Source: Reyranella sp.
Lineage (GTDB): Bacteria; Pseudomonadota; Alphaproteobacteria; Reyranellales; Reyranellaceae
DNA: 64,000 bases
Direction: 5' to 3'
NCBI RefSeq assembly: GCF_004297265.1
Contig: NZ_SCUT01000003.1
Coordinates: 62,001-126,000 of the forward strand
Made by a program: the position numbers and the translations under genes. The notes under the pieces were generated by a model. That model had not been told where the DNA came from and ran no database searches. It saw nothing but the letters and a program-made list of their open reading frames with translations. The first letter of the stretch is position 1, and each line of letters opens with the position of its first letter. This document shows, piece by piece, positions 56,962-64,000 of the stretch.

Positions 56962-56979
56962 TTCAACCATGTGGTTGAA
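56962..56979. promoter_or_regulatory. ArsR operator 2
   Basis: TTCAACCATGTGGTTGAA has perfect 8-base arms around a TG centre. Its centre is exactly 40 bases from that of operator 1, on the same helical face. It lies 71 bases before the divergent secreted-protein gene. Confidence 0.72.
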
Positions 56980-57050
56980 ATATGCCGCCAGCCCTTCCGG
57001 GCAACTGGTCCACGCCGGCGGGCGTTCCTTCGGCAGCAACGGAGGATGTC

Positions 57051-57458
57051 ATGAATCGCCTTAACACGATCTTCATCGCCGTCGGTGCCGCCGCAGCTTT
57101 CGCGCCCCCGGGGCAAGCGCAGTCTGGCCATGCTCTCGCCGTGGCCGAGCAAGCCTGCCTGGGCAAGCACATCAAGCCGTACACCAACGCCTTCAACATC
57201 TGTGTCAACGACACGGCGCGCGCGTACGATTATGGCGAGTTGCTGACAGCGCGGGATACCTGTCTCTCCTGCGGCCTCAATCCGCAGACGCTGAGCTATC
57301 GTCAGTGCGTCGCCGACAAGCAGGCTCGCGCCCCGGTCGTCGTGACCACGGCGCCGCGGACCACGCTCGTGCAGACCTATCGCGTGCACCCCGACCCCAC
57401 GGACCCGCAATACCATGAGGAGTACGTGGTGCCTTCGCGGGTGTCGTATCGGTATTAG
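57051..57458 (+). CDS. Secreted protein with two C-x14-C repeats, second paralogue
   Basis: 135 residues from ATG at 57051 (GGAGGATG ribosome binding site). Signal peptide at 1-23, cleavage after GQA. Motifs C36 to C51 and C71 to C86 repeat the spacing of the gene at 55697, with an extra C74. The last 45 residues (VVVTTAPRTTLVQTYRV and YHEEYVVPSRVSYRY) are a Tyr-rich tail not seen in the first paralogue. Divergent from the ArsR/SRPBCC pair, with operator 2 upstream. The stop abuts the convergent VOC stop. Confidence 0.78.
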   Translation: MNRLNTIFIAVGAAAAFAPPGQAQSGHALAVAEQACLGKHIKPYTNAFNICVNDTARAYDYGELLTARDTCLSCGLNPQTLSYRQCVADKQARAPVVVTTAPRTTLVQTYRVHPDPTDPQYHEEYVVPSRVSYRY

Positions 57459-57881
57459 TCAGGTCCCGAATCGGACATGACCTTCGGCATCGATCGGCCA
57501 GGCGGGATTCCATGCGATCTCCCAGGCATGATCATCGGGGTCGGCGACATACCCGCGAAAGCCGCCGTGAGGCGGCGCATCGGCCGGCCGCAGGAGATTG
57601 CCACCGGCCGATGCCAGCTGGTCAAGCAGCGGCTGGACCTCATCCTTGCTCGCAACGTTGTGAGCAAGGCTGAAGGCACCCGGCGTCTTGCCGCTCCGCC
57701 GTGAATCCTCGGCGAGCGCTGACGCGAGCCAGGTGGCCAGCATCAGTCCGTTCATCTGATAGAAGACGATCCCTTCCGCCTCGAAGACCGGCTTCCAGCC
57801 AAAGCCCCCGACATAGAAGCGCTTCGAACGCACGATATCGGCAACACCCAGCGTGATGACCGAGATTTGTTGCTGCATCAT
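57459..57881 (-). CDS. VOC-family (glyoxalase/bleomycin-resistance type) protein
   Basis: 140 residues. beta-alpha-beta-beta-beta fold: ISVITLGVADIVRSKRFYVGG opens the first half, and a second half ends DPDDHAWEIAWNP with the metal-ligand Glu in WEIAW. Small cytoplasmic enzyme or binding protein; ligand unknown. ATG at 57881 or 57878. It abuts the convergent secreted-protein gene. Confidence 0.85.
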   Translation of the reverse strand: MMQQQISVITLGVADIVRSKRFYVGGFGWKPVFEAEGIVFYQMNGLMLATWLASALAEDSRRSGKTPGAFSLAHNVASKDEVQPLLDQLASAGGNLLRPADAPPHGGFRGYVADPDDHAWEIAWNPAWPIDAEGHVRFGT

Positions 57882-57969
57882 TCTCTCCTGTGGTCGCAGA
57901 GCGGACCAACCGCCGGACCCGTTAAAGACTGTCCTGCCATTTTAACCGAGGCCGGCGTAGGCTCGTCGC

Positions 57970-59112
57970 ATGCAACCGCTTCCCGCTTCCGTCCTCCCCG
58001 CCGGCGTTCGCGCCCGCATCCTGCCCGGCATCAACGGTCTCGACATCCACGTGCTCGAAGCCGGCTTCGACAGAAAGGCGCCGGCCGTGATGCTGTTCCA
58101 CGGCTTCCCCGAGATCGCCTACAGCTGGCGCAAGGTTCTGCCCGCACTGGCCGAGGCAGGCTATCACGCCATCGCGCCGGACCTGCGCGGCTATGGCCGC
58201 ACCACGGGCTGGAGCGCCGACTTCGACGCCGACCAGATCGGCTTCCGTTTCACCAACCTGCTGCGCGACGCCATCGGCGTGCTCTATGCGTTGGGCCATC
58301 GCACCGCCGAAGCCGCGGTAGGGCACGATTTCGGCTCGTCGGTCGCTTCGTATGCCTCGCTGGCGCGGCCCGACATCTTCAGGCGCATGGTGCTGATGAG
58401 CGCCCCCTTCCCGGGCCCGGCCGCCGTGCCCTTCGACACCGCCGGAAAACCTGCGCCGGCCAAGGCGCCGGACGTTCATGCCGCGCTGGCGTCGCTGCCG
58501 CGCCCGCGCAAGCACTACCAATGGTATCAGTCGACGCGCGAAGCCAATGAGGAGCAGTGGCACGCCAAGCAGGGCCTGCACAATTTCCTGCGCGCCTACT
58601 ATCACTACAAGAGCGCCGACTGGAAGGCGAACAAGCCCTACGAGCTCAAGGGTTGGACCGCCGAGGAACTGGCGAAGATGCCGACCTACTACATCATGGA
58701 CCTGGCGGAAGGCATGGCCGAGACGGTCGCCAAGCAGATGCCGACGGCCGAGGAGATCGCAGCCGCCAGGTGGCTCACCGACGACGAGCTCGCGGTCTAT
58801 GCAGGGGAGTACGAGCGCACCGGCTTCCAGGGCGGTCTCAACTGGTACCGTGCCCGCACCAGCGGGCGCGTTACGCCCGAACTCGAGATCTTCACCGGCC
58901 GCACCATCGACCAGCCTTCGACCTTCATCTCGGGCAAGAGCGACTGGGGCAACTACCAGTCGCCGGGCGCGCTGGAGAAGATGCAGAAGCGCGCCTGCAC
59001 CAAGATGAAGGAAATCCACATGGTCGAAGGCGCCGGCCACTGGGTGCAGCAGGAGCAGGCCGCCGAAGTGAGCCGCCTGCTGATCAAGTTCCTCAAGGAG
59101 ACGATAGCCTGA
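57970..59112 (+). CDS. Epoxide-hydrolase-like alpha/beta hydrolase
   Basis: 380 residues. HGFPEIAYSW oxyanion motif, then PDLRGYGRTTG, then the nucleophile elbow GHDFGSSVAS with Asp, as in soluble epoxide hydrolases, and a late GAGHWVQQEQ His. A long cap domain occupies about residues 155-290 with the acid-pairing tyrosines of the family (HYQWYQ, YYHYK). Substrate unknown. First gene of a plus-strand operon; its stop TGA overlaps a CTG start. Confidence 0.9.
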   Translation: MQPLPASVLPAGVRARILPGINGLDIHVLEAGFDRKAPAVMLFHGFPEIAYSWRKVLPALAEAGYHAIAPDLRGYGRTTGWSADFDADQIGFRFTNLLRDAIGVLYALGHRTAEAAVGHDFGSSVASYASLARPDIFRRMVLMSAPFPGPAAVPFDTAGKPAPAKAPDVHAALASLPRPRKHYQWYQSTREANEEQWHAKQGLHNFLRAYYHYKSADWKANKPYELKGWTAEELAKMPTYYIMDLAEGMAETVAKQMPTAEEIAAARWLTDDELAVYAGEYERTGFQGGLNWYRARTSGRVTPELEIFTGRTIDQPSTFISGKSDWGNYQSPGALEKMQKRACTKMKEIHMVEGAGHWVQQEQAAEVSRLLIKFLKETIA

Positions 59113-59600
59113 CCGATCTGGCCAGCGTTTCAGCCGGCGAGGAGGCCGCCCTCCTCGCCCTCAACAACGAACATGCCGTCGAACTGTCCTGGCTCGACGC
59201 CGCGAGGCTGCGGCATCTCCTCGGTCAGGCCTTCCACGTCCGCCGCGCCGGCAATGTCGCCGCATTCCTCCTGGCCTTCGACCAGGACGCCGACTATGAC
59301 AGCCCGAACTACCTCTGGTTCCGCGAACGCTATCCACGCTTCGTCTATGTCGACCGCATCGTCGTCGCTGCGGCGATGCGCAAGCGCGGCCTGGCGAACC
59401 GCCTGTACGAAGACCTGTTTCGTGCGGCCCGCGTCGCCGGCCACGAGCAGGTCGTCTGCGAGGTCAATTCCGATCCGCCCAATCCGGCCTCGGATGCGTT
59501 TCATGCGGCCCTGGGCTTCGTCGAAGTCGGACATGCATCCATCCATGGTGGAGCCAAGACCGTCCGTTATCTCGCCCGTTCCCTACTTCCGGCACCCTGA
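59109..59600 (+). CDS. GNAT-family N-acetyltransferase with CTG start
   Basis: 163 residues from CTG at 59109. No ATG, GTG or TTG is available near the domain start (LTDLASVSAGEEAALLALNN). The CTG has a strong Shine-Dalgarno AAGGAGA (59095-59101) 7 bases upstream and overlaps the hydrolase stop as CTGA. The acetyl-CoA motif is RIVVAAAMRKRGLANRLYED, and the fold ends with FHAALGFVEVGHASIH. It would acetylate a small amine or protein. Target unknown. Confidence 0.82.
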   Translation: MTDLASVSAGEEAALLALNNEHAVELSWLDAARLRHLLGQAFHVRRAGNVAAFLLAFDQDADYDSPNYLWFRERYPRFVYVDRIVVAAAMRKRGLANRLYEDLFRAARVAGHEQVVCEVNSDPPNPASDAFHAALGFVEVGHASIHGGAKTVRYLARSLLPAP

Positions 59601-59617
59601 CACAGGAGGCGTCTCGC

Positions 59618-60664
59618 ATGCCCGACCTCGCCGCCGTCGATTCACTGATCGTCGATGTCATCACCGACAATATGAGCGACACCTATGCGAGCAAACCCAC
59701 GTTCGCCGTGTCGGAGATGGCCAACATCCTGAAGGCGGGTGCAAAGGAGATTTCGGGAGAGACCCTGCTGGTGGCGAACCTCGGCTACGGGCTGCGCCTC
59801 AAGACGAAGGTCGGAGCGAAACAGCACACGCTGCTGTTCGACACCGGCACGGAAGGAGCGGCGTTCATTCGCAACTGCCGCAACATGGCGATCGATCTCG
59901 GCGAGGTCGAGGAGATCGCCGTCACCCACGGCCATTGGGATCACATGGGCGCGCTCTCCGCGGCGCTCGACGCCATCACCGCCCGCCGCGGTCGCGGCAG
60001 TGTGACGGTCAACGTCAATCCCGACATGTTCAACGAACGCGGCGTGCTGCTGCAGGACGGGACGATCTTTCCGGCCGCCCGCGTCCCCACGCCCGCGCAG
60101 ATGGAGACCCAGGGCGCGCGGGTCGTCAACGACGGCAAGGCCCGCACCCTGCTCAACGGTCACTTCTACTACAGCGGCGAGATTCCCCGAGTCAGCGCCT
60201 TCGAGAAGGGCCGCGAGGACCATCTCTGCCGCAAGGACAATTCCGAGGAATGGCGGCCCGACCCGTTCCTGATGGACGAGCGCATGCTGATCGTGAACGT
60301 GCGCGATCTCGGCCTCGTCGTGTTCAGCGCCTGCTCGCATGCCGGCATCGTCAACGTCTGCACCGAGGCGAAGCGACTGTTTCCCGACACGCCGATCCAT
60401 GCGGTCATGGGCGGTCTGCATCTGGGCGGCGTCATGGAGCATCTCATTCCGCAGACGGTCGAGGCGTTGAAGCCTTTCGATATCGCCTACATCATCACCG
60501 GCCACTGTACCGGCTGGCGGGCCCTGCACGCGCTGGCCAACGAATACGGCGATCGCGTGAGCCAGTCGGCCGTCGGCACGACCTATACGTTCGACGCCAC
60601 CATCGCGCCGCCGCAGCGCGAGACCAGGGCGCCGACCACCTTCGAGACGAAGCCGACCTTTTGA
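59618..60664 (+). CDS. Metallo-beta-lactamase-fold hydrolase
   Basis: 348 residues. The metal motif is THGHWDHMGALSAAL, with further His in SACSHAGIVN, a His in GGLHLGG and a late TGHCTGW. The protein resembles the group annotated as methyl-aminobenzene-phosphate synthase or dihydropterin-related MBL proteins; I would not trust the specific name. Cytoplasmic, probably binuclear zinc or iron. It starts 17 bases after the GNAT stop and its stop overlaps the next TTG start. Confidence 0.87.
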   Translation: MPDLAAVDSLIVDVITDNMSDTYASKPTFAVSEMANILKAGAKEISGETLLVANLGYGLRLKTKVGAKQHTLLFDTGTEGAAFIRNCRNMAIDLGEVEEIAVTHGHWDHMGALSAALDAITARRGRGSVTVNVNPDMFNERGVLLQDGTIFPAARVPTPAQMETQGARVVNDGKARTLLNGHFYYSGEIPRVSAFEKGREDHLCRKDNSEEWRPDPFLMDERMLIVNVRDLGLVVFSACSHAGIVNVCTEAKRLFPDTPIHAVMGGLHLGGVMEHLIPQTVEALKPFDIAYIITGHCTGWRALHALANEYGDRVSQSAVGTTYTFDATIAPPQRETRAPTTFETKPTF

Positions 60665-62178
60665 CCAATCCACCTCCCGGCCCCTTCTCCCTCGGCGCGC
60701 TGCGGGCCGCCGCCCTCGAAGGGCGGGAGCCGGCGCCGCTCGAGGCGGTCGCACGCCTGAAATCGTATCGCTGGTTCGTCGTCGGCACGGTCTGCATCGG
60801 CGCCGTCATGGGGCAGGTCGATGCCAGCATGACCCAGGTGCTGCTGCCGCGACTCGAGGTCGAGTTCGGGGCCCGCCTCAGCAGCGTGAGCTGGGTGGCC
60901 GTGGCCTATCTGCTGGCGCTCGCGTCGTTCATGCCGATCTTCGGACGGCTGGCGGACATGTTCGGCCGCAAGCTGCTCTATACCGCGGGCTTTCTGCTGT
61001 TCATCGCGGGCTCCGCCTTGTGCGGCTATGCGACGAGCCTGCCCTGGCTGATCTTCTTCCGCGTCCTGCAAGCGATCGGCGGCGCACTCATCACCTCGAA
61101 CAGCGTCGCCATCGTCGTGAAGATCATGGGCCCCGAGGAACGCGGCCGCGGCCTTGGCCTGCAGTCGGCGGCGCAGGCGGTCGGTCTCGGCGCCGGACCG
61201 GCGATCGGCGGTTTCATCCTCGACACGCTGGGCTGGCAGTGGGCCTTCTGGATCAACGTGCCGCTCGGCATCGCCGGCGCGATCATCGGCTGGTTCGTCC
61301 TGCCCCAGACCGGAAACCCATCCAGGCACGAGCGCTTCGACTGGCGCGGCGCGATCCTGATCGCACCGGCGCTGACGGGCTTCGTCGCGGTGTTGAACGA
61401 GGTGCATGCGCTGGGGCCGACGTCGCCGATCCTGATCGCCTGCCTCCTGGTCGGCATCGTCTGCGCGACGCTGTTCGTGCGCACCGAGCATCGCACCTCG
61501 GCGCCGCTGCTCGACCTCAAGTTGCTCGCCAAGCCCGCCTTCCTGCTGGGCAACACGGCGAACTTCCTGTCCTACGCCACCTTGTTCGGCGTGTTCTTCC
61601 TCGTTCCCTTCGCGCTTGTGCGCATCTATCAGGATACGGCCCTCGCCGCGGGCCTGCGATTGTCGATCCTGCCGGTGATGCTGGGGCTGGTCGCGCCAGT
61701 GGGCGGCATGCTTTACGACCGGGTCGGCCCACGCCTGCCGACCTGCTTCGGGATGCTGGTCTGCCTCGCAGGCCTCGCGATCCTCTATCGGTTCCTCGAT
61801 GGCAATCCGGCCAATCTCTGGCTGGTGACCTTGTCCCTCGCCGTGATCGGCGTCGGGCAGGGCCTGTTCATCTCGCCCAACAGCAGCGCCATCATGTCGA
61901 CCGCGCCGGCGGACGAGACCGGCCAGGCAGGAAGCGTGCTGAACGTCATGCGAATGCTCGGCATGAGCACCGGCATCGCCGGCGCCTCGACTCTTCTCGC
62001 GCTGTCCCTCGGCGGCGACAGCGGCAGTACGCTCGACATTCCTGTGGCAACGCTCGTCACCGCCAGCCGCGACGTCATCGTTCTGCTGGTGTGTCTGGCC
62101 GGCCTGGCCGGCCTGATCTCACTGATCCGGCCACGCGGCGGCCAAGGACCCGGATCACGCGCACCGGTCGATCTTTAG
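60661..62178 (+). CDS. MFS multidrug exporter, DHA2 type, with TTG start
   Basis: 505 residues from TTG at 60661, which overlaps the preceding TGA as TTGA. A polar N-terminal stretch of about 35 residues precedes the first helix (FVVGTVCIGAVMGQVDASMTQV). About fourteen membrane helices; motif A in GRLADMFGRKLLY, and the DHA2 segment AIGGALITSNSVAIVVKIM. Exports hydrophobic or cationic compounds with protons. Last gene of this operon. Confidence 0.9.
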   Translation: MTNPPPGPFSLGALRAAALEGREPAPLEAVARLKSYRWFVVGTVCIGAVMGQVDASMTQVLLPRLEVEFGARLSSVSWVAVAYLLALASFMPIFGRLADMFGRKLLYTAGFLLFIAGSALCGYATSLPWLIFFRVLQAIGGALITSNSVAIVVKIMGPEERGRGLGLQSAAQAVGLGAGPAIGGFILDTLGWQWAFWINVPLGIAGAIIGWFVLPQTGNPSRHERFDWRGAILIAPALTGFVAVLNEVHALGPTSPILIACLLVGIVCATLFVRTEHRTSAPLLDLKLLAKPAFLLGNTANFLSYATLFGVFFLVPFALVRIYQDTALAAGLRLSILPVMLGLVAPVGGMLYDRVGPRLPTCFGMLVCLAGLAILYRFLDGNPANLWLVTLSLAVIGVGQGLFISPNSSAIMSTAPADETGQAGSVLNVMRMLGMSTGIAGASTLLALSLGGDSGSTLDIPVATLVTASRDVIVLLVCLAGLAGLISLIRPRGGQGPGSRAPVDL

Positions 62179-62193
62179 CGCAGGACGCATCAA

Positions 62194-62269
62194 TGGAGCG
62201 CGCAACTCCAGTTGCGCTCAAGCTTCGTCCATCGACAAGACATGAGCGCAACTGGAGTTGCGCGCTCCA
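62194..62269. repeat. Perfect 27-base inverted repeat with nested palindromes
   Basis: Arm 62194-62220 is the exact reverse complement of arm 62243-62269, with a 22-base spacer. Each arm also contains its own palindrome, GCGCAACT, two bases, AGTTGCGC. The element lies between the convergent exporter and wrbA genes. It resembles REP or BIME-type elements; no flanking transposase or target duplication is evident. Confidence 0.75.
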
Positions 62270-62279
62270 ATGAGCAAGA

Positions 62280-62305
62280 GCCGGCGTCGCGGATGCGACG
62301 CCGGC
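62280..62305. terminator. Strong hairpin near the end of wrbA
   Basis: GCCGGCGTCGC (62280-62290) pairs with GCGACGCCGGC (62295-62305) across a GGAT loop. It is 15 bases downstream of the wrbA stop and 101 bases after the exporter stop, so it could stop either transcript. No T-run follows. Confidence 0.5.
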
Positions 62306-62319
62306 ATCGATCCCGGTGA

Positions 62320-62919
62320 TCAGGCGGCGAGCTTCTTCGCCGTCTCCGCGATCTTGCGGCCCTGGTAGCGGGCGCCGACCAGCTCGTTCTCGGACGGCTG
62401 GCGCTGGCCGGTGCCGCCGGCGATCGTGGTGGCACCATAGGGGCTGCCGCCGGTGATCTCGTCGATCGTCATCTGGCCGGCATGGCCATAGTCGAGGCCG
62501 ACCACCACCATGCCGAAGTGCAGCAGGTTGGTGATGATGGAGAACAGCGTCGTCTCCTGGCCGCCATGCTGGGTGGCCGTCGAAGTGAAGGCGCCGCCGA
62601 CCTTGCCGTTCAGCGCGCCCTTCGCCCACAGGCCACCGGCCTGGTCGAGGAAGCTCGCCATCTGCGAGGACATGCGGCCGAAGCGTGTGCCAGTGCCGAC
62701 GATCACCGCATCGTAGTCGGCGAGATCCTCGACCTTGGCGACCGGGGCCTTCTGGTCGAGCTTGAAGTGCGCCGCCTTGGCCGCCGCTTCCGGCACCGTC
62801 TCGGGCACGCGCTTGATGTCGACCTGGGCACCGGCTTCGCGGGCGCCGGCGGCGACGGCTTCGGCCATCGTCTCGATGTGGCCGTAGGTCGAATAGTAGA
62901 GAACGAGAACCTTGGTCAT
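62320..62919 (-). CDS. wrbA: NAD(P)H:quinone oxidoreductase
   Basis: 199 residues, flavodoxin-like. The FMN phosphate loop is [15 protein letters not shown] at the start, and the family tracts [19 protein letters not shown] and [19 protein letters not shown] are characteristic of WrbA. It reduces quinones by two electrons and protects against redox cycling. Normal length. It lies 51 bases after the pirin gene on the same strand, probably one operon. Confidence 0.95.
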   Translation of the reverse strand: MTKVLVLYYSTYGHIETMAEAVAAGAREAGAQVDIKRVPETVPEAAAKAAHFKLDQKAPVAKVEDLADYDAVIVGTGTRFGRMSSQMASFLDQAGGLWAKGALNGKVGGAFTSTATQHGGQETTLFSIITNLLHFGMVVVGLDYGHAGQMTIDEITGGSPYGATTIAGGTGQRQPSENELVGARYQGRKIAETAKKLAA

Positions 62920-62970
62920 TTCAGTCTCCAGTCGTCGGTTGAGGTTGAAGGGTTGAGGGAAAGAGAAGCG

Positions 62971-63840
62971 TCAGGCGGGGACTTGGCCCATGCGGCCGGC
63001 GTGGTAGTCGCGGACCGCGCGTTCGAGCTCGTCGATCGAATTCATCACGAAGGGACCGTGACGCAGGATCGGCGCATCGAGCGGATCGCCGCCGACCAAC
63101 AGGACCTCGCTGTCCGCGACTGCCACGACGTCGAGAGAATCGCCCGCCGTCAGGCGCGCGAGCTGGCCCGCCTCGATTCGCCGCTCGTCACCGTCGACAC
63201 GCACGGCGCCCACCATCACATAGAGCCCAAGTTCGGCCGGGCTGCTCGCCGGAAGCTCCGCGCGGGCCCCGGCCTTCAGTGAAGCATGCACGACGAAGGG
63301 AGCCCCGGACGTCGCGATCGGTCCCTTGAGATCGCCCAGGCTGCCGGCCACCAGCCGCGCCACAACTCGACCCTCGTCCGCCGTGATCGTGGGTATCTCC
63401 GACGCCTTCACGTGGCGATAGGCCGGTTCCGCATGCTTCCCGCCCTTGGGCATGTTGATCCAGAGCTGGACGCCGTGGACATGTCCGCCCTCGCGGCGAA
63501 GCTGCTCGTCGGGGCTCTCGTCGTGGACCACGCCGCGCCCGGCGCGCATCCACTGGACCTCGCCCGGCCGCATGCTGCTGACATTGCCGAGACTGTCCTT
63601 GTGCGTCTGGCTGCCTTCCAGCAGCAGGGTCAGCGTCTCGATGCCGGCATGCGGATGTGCCGAGGCGCCCTTGGCCTCGCCCGGCCGGACATCGATCGGG
63701 CCGAACTGGTCGAGGAAGATGAACGGGCCGATCGCCTCGTAGGCGTTCGACGGAATGGCACGGCGCACTTCGAACCCGTCGCCTTCGAGGGTCCGGAATG
63801 CCTCATGGATGGAAACGAGCTGGCGCTTGTTGCTGTTCAT
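62971..63840 (-). CDS. Pirin-family protein
   Basis: 289 residues from ATG at 63840 behind AAGGAGG. Bicupin with the pirin metal motif: HPHAGIETLTLLLEG, then the HDE pair in GRGVVHDESPD, and HGVQLWINMPKGGKH. Pirins bind iron and some act as quercetinases or redox sensors. It precedes wrbA and is divergent from a LysR-type gene whose product probably controls it. An in-frame start at 63921 lies within the AT-rich control region and is less likely. Confidence 0.92.
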   Translation of the reverse strand: MNSNKRQLVSIHEAFRTLEGDGFEVRRAIPSNAYEAIGPFIFLDQFGPIDVRPGEAKGASAHPHAGIETLTLLLEGSQTHKDSLGNVSSMRPGEVQWMRAGRGVVHDESPDEQLRREGGHVHGVQLWINMPKGGKHAEPAYRHVKASEIPTITADEGRVVARLVAGSLGDLKGPIATSGAPFVVHASLKAGARAELPASSPAELGLYVMVGAVRVDGDERRIEAGQLARLTAGDSLDVVAVADSEVLLVGGDPLDAPILRHGPFVMNSIDELERAVRDYHAGRMGQVPA

Positions 63841-63931
63841 TGCCGCCTCCTTGGGTGCGACGACTATGTAGAGGCTGCGCTTTTTCCTGAAAATCCGTAT
63901 AATTCTGAACAATCTTTTCAATTTTTTAGAA
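63841..63931. promoter_or_regulatory. AT-rich divergent control region
   Basis: The 91 bases between the pirin ATG and the LysR ATG are much more AT-rich than the rest of the window, with runs of T and A (63921-63928 is ATTTTTTA). This is where promoters and a LysR site would lie. I could not fix exact boxes; a TTGAAA/TATACG pair on the minus strand is possible but has short spacing. Confidence 0.5.
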
Positions 63932-64000
63932 ATGCCTACGACACCCGGTACACCTTCCTTCGCCCAGCTTCAGGTCCTGCTCGCGGTGGCCGATGCGGGC
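63932..64000 (+). CDS. LysR-family regulator, N-terminus only
   Basis: Starts at ATG 63932 and runs off the right edge after 23 codons (MPTTPGTPSFAQLQVLLAVA). The FAQLQVLLAVADAG pattern is the start of the LysR helix-turn-helix. Divergent from the pirin-wrbA pair, so it is likely their regulator. The rest is outside the window. Confidence 0.75.
   Translation, partial: MPTTPGTPSFAQLQVLLAVADAG

Overview
The window is high-GC, gene-dense chromosomal DNA with the gene content of a free-living alphaproteobacterium. A Rhodospirillales or Hyphomicrobiales relative such as Reyranella is my inference from the mix of genes: split metH behind a SahR-type regulator, DUF992 lipoprotein, many acyl-CoA dehydrogenases and CaiB/BaiF CoA-transferases, an Mla pair, and ArsR-SRPBCC modules. 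I see no rRNA, tRNA, CRISPR array, prophage or insertion sequence. No gene-free stretch exceeds about 240 bases. Both edges cut a gene: a TPR protein on the left and a LysR regulator on the right.

Region by region. 1-4.5 kb: TPR protein, small membrane protein, sugar-phosphate isomerase-like TIM barrel, and an alpha/beta hydrolase divergent from a TetR regulator across a perfect 13+13 bp operator palindrome. 4.6-7.0 kb: cysE, then mlaC and mlaA for outer-membrane lipid transport. 7.2-12.9 kb: methionine cycle operon sahR-metF-metH(N)-metH(C), every junction overlapping by 1-4 bases, behind a palindromic operator that abuts the start codon. 13.0-18.5 kb: complete peptide/nickel-type ABC importer behind a good sigma-54 promoter. 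18.6-23.8 kb: glycogen debranching enzyme with a short coupled upstream reading frame, TSUP transporter, lysine-rich basic protein, phytanoyl-CoA dioxygenase-like protein, DUF992 lipoprotein. 23.8-29.9 kb, minus strand: acyl-CoA dehydrogenase cluster with DUF1993, AEC permease and TauD-like dioxygenase. 30-31.4 kb: OmpW with an FNR/FixK box, DUF2867. 31.4-35.8 kb: RlaP-type nucleotidyltransferase, two divergent CaiB/BaiF CoA-transferases, MFS carrier. 35.8-39.1 kb: D-threonine-aldolase-like PLP enzyme, SDR, M23 peptidase-like protein. 39.1-45.1 kb: ppc and a feruloyl-CoA-synthase-like ligase, divergent from an MFS carrier. 45.2-51.5 kb: acyl-CoA dehydrogenase with terminator, DUF202, VOC dioxygenase, TetR-HlyD-ABC export operon interrupted by a structured repeat. 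51.6-55.6 kb: DMT carrier, SDR, tail-anchored small protein, hydrolase, acyl-CoA dehydrogenase. 55.7-57.9 kb: two secreted proteins sharing a C-x14-C repeat, flanking an SRPBCC gene and a broken ArsR gene. 58-62.2 kb: epoxide-hydrolase-like enzyme, GNAT, metallo-beta-lactamase-fold protein, DHA2 exporter, joined by CTGA/TTGA overlaps. 62.2-64 kb: palindromic element, wrbA, pirin, LysR start.

Most of the window is ordinary metabolism. The strongest unexplained signals are the two-hairpin repeat inside the ABC export operon, whose two copies differ by compensatory changes; the decayed ArsR gene that still has two intact operators; the coupled non-ATG starts (CTG with a strong ribosome binding site, TTG overlapping an upstream frame); the paralogous C-x14-C secreted proteins; and the nested inverted repeat at 62.2 kb. 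I did not find one clearly new multi-gene system.
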